Assembly (NCBI GenBank): GCA_003640385.1
Contig: RCAB01000437.1
Span: 1 to 52,108 of the forward strand
DNA from: Setaria digitata
Taxonomy: Eukaryota > Nematoda > Chromadorea > Rhabditida > Setariidae
Direction of reading: 5' to 3'
Length of the DNA: 52,108 bases
Part shown: positions 42,689 through 52,108 of the stretch, one piece after another
Layout: every line of letters begins with the position of its first letter
Numbering within the stretch: the stretch's first letter is position 1
Translations under genes and position numbers: made by a program
The notes under the pieces: model-generated
What the model saw: only the letters and a program-made list of their open reading frames with translations
The model's database searches: none
Told to the model about the DNA's origin: nothing

Positions 42689-45600
42689 TCACAAAATATG
42701 TAGACGTGCGTTGTTCAGTTCTATATTCGCTTCGACAAGAGAAGGTGATAAAGAATTTTGATCTCGTCGTAAAAAATTGTATAAATTAGGTGCAATGTCA
42801 CCATGATCAGGCCTTCTGACTTCTTCTTGGGGACGCAGAGCAAAAATTTTCATCTGTAAGAACGAAAAGATTCAAAATATCAAGAGAAATTGCCTGATAA
42901 ACTCAATTTAATGATACCAATGTACAAAGTCAATCTTTTTTTAGCGGTCATTCTTGAAATTAAAAAGTACGACACTTTAAAATGCACAGAATGGGACCGT
43001 CACTGCAGTACTGCGGAAATATTGAATGAACTGTAAAAAATAAAGAAAAAAAAATTGGAAACTAAATCAGTCTTCACACAACGAGAATTTCGCACAATAT
43101 CGACATTAATGATATAAGTAACTAAAAAGCAGTCTTAAATTGCCCAAGATTTTTTAAGACTACAAATATTTTTGAAGCCTTGCATAAAGCAAAATAGGAA
43201 AAGACATAGCGGCTAAACCTCCAATTCATCATTATAGTGGCTGACGATGTTGCTCCTCTCCTGCTTCAAATTAATAACAACACAACGTCCTCCGCTACAG
43301 TTACGCACATGATTCAGAATATCTCGTTCAATACACGATGCACGTTTACAGCGATTACAAACCACTAGTGATGATAACAACTGAGCTCTGAAATAAAAAT
43401 ATACAAACAGCCAAATTTATTTAACATGGAAATGTTACATAGAGGTTATTATATAAAGAACGCAATAAGTAAAAGCCGAAATTATTAAAGAATCAGTAAG
43501 CATAAATTATTCAACATATTTCATATAGTTATTGTAATAGTTGCGTTACATTTATACTATGCTTGTAAGATATTTGCCTTGTCATCCCTCCTCGTTCCTT
43601 TTTACAATTGATAAATTTGTGCTGCTGTGATGCGTTGTAACAGTTAGTGCGGTGACCGCAATCAGAACAATAATACATGCGCTTAAAATGGTCGCAAACA
43701 TTATTTAGCTCTTGATTACATTCTACACATTTCCATTTTTTTTTTGACCACAATTTGCGACCCTGAAAAACCAAGAGTACTTTGCTGTCTTGTAAATCTA
43801 CGTATACTTCACTATCGGGGAAAATTTTTCTTTTAGCCTCTGAATATTTTTTAACAGCTTAAGATTTAATGTAAAAGATATCAACTTTAATATTTTACCT
43901 TTCGTCTGGTGCGTACTTGGATAGTTTTTGAAATCCATTTTAAGTTTGGTTGTGTGTGTTCTCTCCGATGAGCGATTTTATCAGTATGTCGTATAAATTT
44001 TAGCGAACACTGGTCACAGTTGTAGTTTTCTAAAACGGAAAGAACGATCGCATTACTTCACCAATTACAATTTCATCTAAGGCTCTGTGACCAATACCAC
44101 CTTAATAAGTAAAAATCTATAATCAAAACCAAATAACAAAATTACACGTCTTATGAGGATTACCTTCCTGGTGAAGCAGAAAATGCTTGACATATTCGCG
44201 CTCACATATCACAGATGATGTGTTGTCTCTCGGTATGACATAACAAAAAAGACAAAATGGACACAATAAACTACGCGTATTTGAATGGAATCGAACAAAG
44301 TGATCTATAAAATGGGTTCTTATTGAAGTCCTATACCGACATTTCTTGCAATGAAATGGGGCATCGAAATCGCCATGAATCTGATGGTGTTTATTCTGAA
44401 ATTATAAATTTATGGTGTTTAATGTGATAAAAATCAGCTTTAGAAAAAAGAAGAAACAGCAAATGGAACACAGAAGTGAAGTATTATGTGAAATGTTTGT
44501 TTTTGCTTATAATCAATTCAAGATAAGGACACAAAAAGTTTCTAACTTCCTAAAAGATTCCTCAAAGTAGCTTTCACGGCATTTCATACGAAGTAATGGG
44601 ATGGTTAAATAATTTACTTCCAGTGAGATTAAATTATCTGTTTAAGTTACATTTGAAATTTAAGATTAATGTCTATAAATTGCATTAATGAAAATTGTCT
44701 TACAGGTGTCTTAGAAGTGTTATATTTGAACATAAGTGATGAGAAATGATTTATGTGACTTTGCATAGTCGTAATATGATATGCAGAAATGATAAAAAGA
44801 TTAGAAACATGCCTCCTCAACAGTGATTTCGCATATTTTACATGTGGAGGAGGATGGCGTCGCACTGTGGACATTATCATAATGGATCTGAAGGCGATAA
44901 GGAGTAGGGAATAAATGCAGGCATTGTGGACAACGGCAGAATCGATGCATTTCTCTAGGACAATTAATACCATTGCCGCAACTGAACTCTGTTAAATGTG
45001 CCCACAGATGAAACATGAAACTTACGTTATTTGAAAGTGTCATTCGGCATTTCCCGACGGAACACTGGAAAATGAAAGCTTGAGAAAATGAACGGAAAAA
45101 GCAACTTATCTAATGATAAAGTATAATGAGCGTACTGATATAGAAGGGCATAACAGAAACGGACACTTACGATCATATCTTGTAACCATTTGAACTTTCT
45201 TAAAACTTCACAAGAGAATTTACTTAGAATGACTTACCCGAAATTTAGCAATGAACTGTTGCGCTTCAAATGGTGGTGCTTTTGGATCGTAGCTCTCAAA
45301 ACAATAAGAATCCAGACTATTTTCTTTACGTAGTGATGACGAAATTGTACAGATATTATCAATTCCCGAATTCGATACGGTTAGGTCCCGTGGTTCCAAA
45401 CGTAGGTACTTGGGATGTGCGGATAACGAAGAGGTTCCTTGCAATATCAATGTAGCAGAAGTTCCCAAGGCATTAACCTCACAAAACTGTGATGGGGTGA
45501 AAGTCGTAATATGTGGTGGTTGTTTATCGACTACAGATCTCTGTAACTTAAAAAACGGCATAATTCTTTTCTTCTCTCCATCAACAAATAACAGTTCATT

Positions 45601-46002
45601 AGCTTCAATTGAAAGTTGTGCATTAGTGAGTTATCAAAATGAATCGTAAAATTTTAGTCAAAAAGAATAGGAATGAGTTCGTTCGAAATAGCTATTCGAG
45701 ATCTAATTTTTAATCAATAGACCTATAATTTTGTTATACCTTTATCAAGCACACTGATCAGCTTCCCTCAACTTCCCTTGAAAAAGCAAAGCATTATCCT
45801 CATCAATATCATTTAAATATTGCTTTCGTAAAAAATAATTTACTAGAGAAAGAGCAACCTTCGGTTGTAGCGCAGAGAAACTGAGAGGCTTTGAGCGAAT
45901 AATTGAAGCGGTCGCTCCCACATTTCGACTCATTAAAGCGGGTGCATCGTTATCGTCGCCATCACTATTATCAAGTGTTATTATTTCCGGACATGTTTTC
46001 AT
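42689..46002 (-). CDS. POGZ/ZNF280-type C2H2 zinc-finger protein
   Basis: Nuclear C2H2 protein; in vertebrates this family binds chromatin (POGZ binds HP1 and regulates repression). Secure exons (-): 45561-45238 (5' edge open), 45064-44813, 44395-44164, 44029-43899, 43762-43578, 43387-43219, 42853-42689, all in phase with TGA at 42691-42689. The finger block follows POGZ/ZNF280 order: CRMTLSNNVSFMFHLWAHL, CPQCLHLFPTPYRLQIHYDN, STCKICEITVEE, FHCKKCRYRTSIRTHFIDHF, LLCPFCLFCYV, NYNCDQCSLKFIRHTDKI, then IQVRTRRK. Downstream are extra Cys-rich units (CVECNQELNNVC, YYCSDCGHRTNC, VVCNRCKRASC), and no transposase-derived domain is seen. An N-terminal exon with ATG at 46002-46000 (acidic DNSDGDDNDAP) follows ttttacag, so it is either trans-spliced or preceded by the exon near 46206-46146; its join to 45561 is unresolved. 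Two introns have GC donors (44812, 43577). Confidence 0.82.
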
Positions 46003-46158
46003 CTGTAAAAAGAAAACTAATTATCACCTTCTACATTTCAATAACAATACCGAAGAGCAAGACGAAAGGACGAAGCGAAGGTGGGTGGACACCGTAGCAG
46101 TATCACAGACAATCATTCTTCCTCATGTTCAACAGCACTCAAACATACCTCAGTTCTT

Positions 46159-48145
46159 TCACTCTTTACATTCAATTCGGGAACATTCATTACGACCACA
46201 TCTGTACATAAAGGGAATGAAATTTCTTTATGGATCCTAAACTTTCCAAACGTCACTATCGCTTTAAGTAGTGAGATGCTCAGCAAAAACAAAATTTAGT
46301 TCTGGTAAAATAGTTCTATAAGAAAAGGAACAAATTCGTAAACTAAGATTGCATTGTTATGCATCAAGACATAAAAAAGGAGGTTGTAAATGGCTGAATT
46401 TAATGAGTTTTCTAACTATTATGGTTTCAGACCTGAATTTTTCTTCTAAATTTTCAAAGTTTAATTTCAGCTCCAATCTTTTACAAGTGTTAACCAACAG
46501 TGTTAACCTTCGAATAGCATCTCTTGTGCCATACACCAACATTTGTGCATAGCTTCCCACAGAACTGGAAAGCAACAATTACTTTAGCAAACTCCCCACT
46601 TTTAAATTACTACTGTTTCCAGGTGTCCCTCTATAAACACATCAACGAAAGTCCAAAACTTGCTGATCGCTCTGCATTTCTTTTGCTACAAAGGCCCTAC
46701 ATATACATTTGACGTAGCAAAGGAAGGCTGTTTTCATTTTCATCCAAATGCGAAATGAGCGTTAATCGAAAAAAAAAAAGAAAAAAAAACTCTCAAACGA
46801 CTTGTCCCAAGCTATTCTCTTGAAAAATGTCATTGAATTAAAATGCCTTGCGCCTGCCTCACAATGAAATAACACTACTGACAAAATTAATAGTCTGAAA
46901 ATTCGTGAGCCCAAAATTTGAATGACGCAGAAAACCAGTACCCATAATTCTTTGTACTCTCTGGTTATGTTTTTTTTCTACCGATGATAATTCGTAGGTA
47001 TATAGGAGCCTTCAAAAAAAGAAACCCAACTCATTGTTCCTTTTAGCAATTAGTTTTGTCAAATATTTCCATTTCTCCATGGATAAGGTTTAAGTATAGT
47101 TTAGCTGTCTCTAACCGATATAAACTGTTTATCCAATTTGACCACCTTCCCTGTTAAAAACTTTATGGACCATTTTCATTCTAAAGCAATGTTTACCTCG
47201 TAAATATTCGGTTATATTTTTAAATATTAATAAACACATGTTTACGATCTATTCCAGCCAACTTCACTGCTGCAAATGTGAATTGTTTTACACTGAACGA
47301 AGTGAACGTATAACGAAAGAGATCTTCACTAATATTTCTTTAATATGTGATACTATCACCAGTTGGAAGCATTAAGACTTCGACTTTTCCCTGGATATTC
47401 ACAGTCATCTTAATGAAGCAACAGAAGTATCCCATCTCAGCTCGCATAAACTCCTCTACTGATTTCAGCGCGTTTCTTAAAATACATCGTCACTATCTGC
47501 TTTCGAACATTTTTCCGCTGTCTAATAGTAGCGCTGTTTTTTAACCAATACCGAATTTTTATTTCAATTTCCAGTCTCCTGAGTACTCATGAAAAATCTT
47601 GCCATCAGCCAATACAACCAACAACTTAATCCAATACTCCCAGACTTCGCTCTTTTGTCAGTTTATATCTCCTTTGCTGGAAAACACAAGCATCCAGATC
47701 CCTTTAGAAATCTTTCTGGCTACACTATCCAATTTGTTTGGTAAAGCAAACCGAAGCAGCTTTCCTCAAAAGCAAGGTCATTCTCATTTACTGTATGTTA
47801 CGATTTGCGCCTTTTGGTTGTACTACTCCAAATAATTCGATATCTGTAGGTTTCCAGCTTACTGCAAAGAATTAGATCTAGAAAGGAGGAAATGCACCAC
47901 AAAGATCAAATCTTACGGGAAAAAAATTCTATAAAACCAAAACTGGAACCTGATCGAACTACTTTCTCCTCTACACATATTAGTCTCGAGGCAGGCAATG
48001 CGCCTATTCCCTCATTACTGGCAAATGCAGCAATATCAGTACCCCGGTAATCATCCAGAAATGTCCATCGAAACAATACATAAAGAAGCAGAGAGAACCT
48101 ATTCCAAAACATCAAGAGAGATAAAACCACTTTGCGAGTCACCAA
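46159..48145 (-). pseudogene. Unrecognised membrane/secreted protein gene, apparently disrupted
   Basis: I do not recognise it. From ATG 48145 a signal-like start (SLLMFWNRFSLLLYVLFRW) runs into LDDYRGTDIAAFASNEGIG. It joins in phase to an exon near 47857-47798 (SWKPTDIELFGVVQPKGAN) and one near 47769 (KLLRFALPNKLDSVARKISK). Further coding-like pieces follow: SEVWEYWIKLLVVLADGKIF (about 47650-47580), EFMRAEMGYFCCFIKMTV (about 47455-47400), ISEDLFRYTFTSFSVKQFTF (about 47330-47270), FWTFVDVFIEGHLET (about 46670-46625) and SVGSYAQMLVYGTRD (about 46565-46520). In-frame stops separate some of these (TGA near 47662, TAA near 47342) with no adequate donor to remove them; a 40-base intron could bypass the first. 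A possible last exon ends TGA 46161-46159, only 157 bases before the zinc-finger ATG. It may be a pseudogene, a mis-assembled gene, or 5' exons of the zinc-finger gene. Confidence 0.35.
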
Positions 48146-49016
48146 AGTGACGTATTGCGGGATCCGCGCCTGATCGGTAGCCCTTGCGACTTCTTTCGCG
48201 AGTTTAGCAGGAATAAATCGTAGTTCCTCGTCACGTCAGATACTTTTTACGCACGTCAAGTGTCCTCACGCCAACACGCCAAGTCCACTATGATGTGATA
48301 CTTGAGAATGACTATAAGCGTACCTCTCTCGCAACAGACACTCTAACCACAATGTCACAGAGAGCGAGAACCTCTATACTAGACCTTACCAGGGTAATTA
48401 CAGCCATGTGGTCAGCGTGACATATGTTGATTCCGACCATGTCAGAGTGATATGAAAACGATGTGGCATGAAATACAAAAAAGGCAAAGACTAAGATCAC
48501 ATATGGCGTAATTTAATGAAGGGTGTGGAAGATGGCAGGTTGCGCAATGGGGAGAGTGCGGGATCGACCTTTGCGAGAGTTATTGTTGTTAGGAAATATT
48601 GATGACCAACAATATTTTTGTCTTAAATTCTTAAATTTTTTGTCTTAAATTAATCTTTTGTTGACTTTCTTACAGAACAAATTGAAAAAGCTGACACTTT
48701 GGGTTTGTGACTATGGGCTGAGCCGGGCTTGAGGTAGTAATTCATTCCCGACTTGTACCTTCTGGTGCTGGAAGCAACTGCGATATGTTTATTTTTAAAT
48801 TCAGTTAAAAGATTTATTGTGACAACAACAAGGCACCATAACATCCCACAATCATGTTAGTATCGAAAGTAATTGTGACGCTCATTGCTTATTCCGGGAC
48901 TATGGGGCTTAGGTTTGCTCGAGAAAAATCAGTCATCACCATAACAATCACAAACAAATCTGGCCTCAAGTATGACGAAAATTTGGTCCTAAGGAAATCA
49001 TGCAACTACCGCGTTT
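48146..49016. other. Intergenic stretch, no supported gene
   Basis: Between the disrupted gene's start and the 3' end of the Ly-6-like gene, both minus strand. Frames at 48312-48500 and 48650-48844 (-) show no motif or splice partners. The sequence tgaggtagtaa at about 48731 matches a let-7 seed by chance only. Confidence 0.5.
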
Positions 49017-51248
49017 TCATATCCTCAGTAGGGCAGTGAAACATATTAATAATAGTGTAATGCTGTAATTAGAATTTCTGCTAGTATCCGATGAACCATT
49101 ACATCTGTCACCGTAACACGTACAGAGCTGTACATCACCGAATACCGGATGGAGTTGTTTGTGGTCCAAATTGTACAGGTGGGCCCGGGGCAAACTTCGA
49201 CATTGGTCCACCTGAAGAAAAAATCGTTTCTCTACTTCAGCTTTTATAATGAGTGAAAAGTTAAAATCACCATTTGAAAGCGATGTGTTCTCATTGCGGT
49301 TTCATTGAAGCCATTTCTTAGCACTCGGTCCATACAACCACGAATAAATTTAAAACCGATAAATACACCTGAAAAAAAAAGGTTTTTTGATTCAAAAAAT
49401 GGCATAGTTTAAAGAATTAAAATTTGATAAATATCCTCAAGGATGAATAAAATAAATTTTCAACAAATCTGCCAGTACTGCTTGGTTGAGAAAGTACTTG
49501 GGGAAAACGATCTTTGGATAAAAAATCCGACTCTCATTAAATAGTGGATCTTCTTCGATTGAGAGAACGAAACTTTGTCCTTTCATACCAAATATGTGCT
49601 TTGATTCATACAACATATTGGATTATTTTTATACGATGGGAGTTCAAGAGGTTTTTCTGTGCTCGTACAACGTCGATCTCGGAATGTTTCATTTAATTAA
49701 AAAGGAAAAAGAGAAAAAACACTGGTCCTTTGCGTATTAGAATATATGGTTCAAACTAGATGGCTTAATTAATTAAGATCATCTCAGAAATGTGCGCAAG
49801 AAATAGCAACGGACAAACCAGCTTCAACATCAGGCTCCAGCAAATTAACACACATTGTTGAACAAATTACAGTAGGGACGAGATTTGAAAGTTTTGGTTC
49901 GTTACATTGATTGGTAAACATCTGAATATCGCATTTACAATACGGTGTCTATTTTTAATTAAACTTTTGATTTGACAGCAGACTTTTGAAATTTTAATCG
50001 TTGTAAGATTTAAATGTTTTTAACTTTCTTTGCACTACTTTAGTTTCCAATTTCCCTGAGAAATTCCAGTAAAATTTAGAATAAAGATTTTTACGGTTAA
50101 TAAATTTGAAAATTTTCCCTTTTATTTATTATTATTCACAAGTGTGCTCATTTTTTCTCACTTTTTCTGAAAAAAAAATCATACTTAGATTTCATTCGTT
50201 GTTGCTTGGATCCAACAATCGTTCCTATAGCTCTCATTAAACCTTTATTCAGTAGTAATAGATATGTAAATATACTGATGAATTATTCATTCTAATGCAA
50301 AAATTAGTCTCTAGAAGCTTTCCACTGTAAATATAAATGTTCTTTGCAAGTTTTTTATCTCGTTTATAAGCGAAGATTTAAAGCTCTACATAAAAATTAA
50401 CCTTGGGGGCAGTATAAATGTATTGTAAATGCTCCCAGCGTTCTTGATAACTCAGTGACATGCAAGAAAAACATTCGAACCGACGAGGTATGGTGTCTGA
50501 AAGTAAATCTCATTGTATTCATTAAAATTTGTAAAAAAAAAATTAATTTTGCTTTTTTGCAATGAGTAGCACAGATAAGTAAACCATTAAAATTATCAGT
50601 GCTGTTTTGATATCATAGAAAAGAAATAAAATTGAATCTCTAAGATATCTCTTTCAGTTAAATCAATTTGATCTCTCATTAACATATTAGAGGTGCAAAT
50701 TTTGATTGAAGAAGATCTTAAATGAAATTAAGAATTAATGACGAAAATGAAAAACAAGACGAAAATGGAGTAAATTTCAAAACCAGTCTTGTCATCTACA
50801 AAATTTTGAAACATTCTCATTATTTCTCATTCCTTTCTGTTCGGAAAAAAAATTATGAGGTAGAAATTATTTAGTCATCAGAAGCATGTTTATTCACAGT
50901 GCACACTAACATACTGATGAATATTGAAGCAGCAAATGAGTCTATATGGATTTTAGCTTCTAACTTGCCAGGTAGTCTTTTAAATGTGCATTTTACTTTG
51001 ATGAGATTTTGTCAGTTGGTGTCACATATGCTGCATCTACTTAAATTTCATTAGAATACGGTTTACAAAGTGATTTAACTGCACAATAAATTGAAAAACA
51101 AAAGAAGTAAAAATGTTTTGATTAAAAGGAAAGGAATGAAAATACCAGGTGGTTTCATTAATTCCGCAGATTCTGCGGCAGCGTACAGGTAGGAAATACT
51201 GATAAAAGTGACGACTATCCGTACTATCGAGCTACTTATATTTTTCAT
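49017..51248 (-). CDS. Ly-6/three-finger GPI-anchored surface protein
   Basis: Five exons, 51248-51146, 50496-50402, 49921-49819, 49368-49271 and 49211-49017, join in perfect phase to 197 residues (594 bases, TGA at 49019-49017). Exon 1 is a signal peptide (IVRIVVTFISISYLYAAAES). Ten extracellular cysteines follow: FECFSC, NQC, VICSTMC, FIRGC, VDQC, LCTC and the terminal DRCNGS, the Cys-Asn end that defines Ly-6/uPAR three-finger folds. The C-terminus is a small-residue spacer then SITLLLICFTALLRI, a GPI-attachment signal. Possible N-glycosylation sites are NET and NGS. SCMSLSYQERWEHLQYIY and FKFIRGCMDRVLRNGFN resemble nematode Ly-6-related proteins such as the ODR-2/HOT group, but I cannot name the ortholog. 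Such proteins act at the outer plasma membrane, often modulating neuronal receptors; the role here is inferred. Confidence 0.85.
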
Positions 51249-52108
51249 ACCGACATTGTCGTTCCCTTACTCCATCATTGTCGGTTTTCAATTATATAAA
51301 AGTTTCAGCACAATTTTATATTTGTTATGCTTGCCACTCGTTCTTCACAATAACAAACGCTGGGAAGTGGGAACTCGTAATAAGTTACAGTTGAGAAATA
51401 GAAAAACTGGAACTGTTTCCATCAACCTATTATAAAGGGACAAACTTTAGCAAATAGACAATAATTACTGGCGTAACTAAGTTGATTGCTTAATAAAACG
51501 TAAATTGAAGAAGTGAATGATATGAATGCTAGGAATTATTAATAACTTGAGCATTTCAAATTACAAAACAAAAATAAATTGCTCTAAAATGTGCTGCAAA
51601 AATATAACATGAAATATAGCAAATTATCTTATTTACTTCCGAAAGACTACTGAGTGAAAGAAAGATAATGAATGCTAGGGAAAAAATACTAGCATGTATT
51701 CTGGAAGAACAGTTTATTGCTGAACCGATAACAACAAAGAACAGCTATAAGAACTAGAAATAATACCTAGATTTGTTCCCTAAATTTTTACATATTGGAC
51801 ATATCAAATGCCATGCCTTGAAAGTTTATTCCATTTCGCTTTACAAGTTGTGCTGTATTTTTAGCCTGATCTTTTCGTCAACGATAATAATAGCAGGTTC
51901 GATACCCCAGAAATCTGATTAATTTCATATTATGTGAAAAAAAAAAAACATATCAGTACAATGTAGAACCTATGAAATGAAGGAATTTTACTACTCAATA
52001 TAAAAAAGAATAAGATTTTATTCGTTTCTTCCTTTCATAAAAATAAATTNTCAAATAGATTATCGAAAATGTCAAAAATTTAGAAAAGTTAAAAATTGAT
52101 TTTTTTTT
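51249..52108. other. 5' flank of the Ly-6 gene; AT-rich, one ambiguous base
   Basis: Should contain the Ly-6-like gene's promoter. The frame at 51208-51435 (+) is the antisense of exon 1. Near the right edge is an A tract (about 51939-51949) and an N at 52050, showing that this is a draft assembly. No other structure is evident. Confidence 0.5.

Noticed and set aside
45171..45198. Possible 28-base exon of the zinc-finger gene
   Set aside because: It would need a 39-base intron and its phase breaks the next exon; skipping it gives a perfect phase-0 join from 45238 to 45064.
47347..47835. Two plus-strand frames of 65 and 78 codons
   Set aside because: They are the antisense of the coding-like minus-strand fragments and have no motif of their own.
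48731..48752. let-7-like seed tgaggtagtaa on the plus strand
   Set aside because: The bases after the seed do not match let-7, miR-48, miR-84 or miR-241, and only a weak six-base stem with a short loop is available.
51860..51915. T-loop-like ggttcgataccccag suggesting a tRNA
   Set aside because: No A-box and no cloverleaf arms at the right distance.

Overview
The window is AT-rich nuclear DNA from a spirurid, probably filarial, nematode. The evidence is many small exons with GT-AG introns (most with tttcag-like acceptors), ATG codons sitting just after splice acceptors (as at trans-spliced nematode 5' ends), and nematode gene types: a UDP-galactopyranose mutase, a DMSR-type neuropeptide receptor, a sigma-class GST and a Ly-6-like GPI protein. 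Nothing looks bacterial or viral. I rebuilt the exon chains by hand from splice sites, reading phase and recalled family motifs; no search was run.

Layout. 1-570: pentamer repeat, then the 3' end of an unrecognised + strand gene. 1231-3781 (-): UDP-galactopyranose mutase (glf-1 type) in ten exons, with two anomalous junctions. 5085-5907 (+): small secreted protein with one Cys-rich lustrin/WR1-like domain. 7332-10069 (-): DMSR/FMRFamide-type GPCR. 10.1-19.8 kb: no gene I can support, but a pre-miRNA-like hairpin and AT palindromes. 19804-24850 (+): basic/His/Ser N-terminal region followed by a long coiled coil, unrecognised. 27545-33509 (-): PP2A B56 regulatory subunit in 14 exons. About 37.1-37.6 kb: a GC-richer island with long open frames on both strands. 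38448-40325 (+): sigma-class GST with a decayed duplicate of its third exon in an intron. 42689-46002 (-): POGZ/ZNF280-type zinc-finger protein. 46159-48145 (-): fragments of an unrecognised, apparently disrupted secreted or membrane protein gene. 49017-51248 (-): Ly-6/three-finger GPI-anchored protein.

The genes do not form a pathway. They are mixed housekeeping, signalling, surface and detoxification genes. Themes across the window are surface or secreted products (UGM for galactofuranose, the WR1 protein, the Ly-6 protein), several non-canonical GC-AG introns forced by reading phase and conservation, and several local signs of decay or duplication (UGM junctions, the GST pseudo-exon, the broken gene at 46-48 kb). 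I found no convincing wholly new system. The best leads are the hairpin, the GC-rich island, the GC-AG introns and the disrupted gene.
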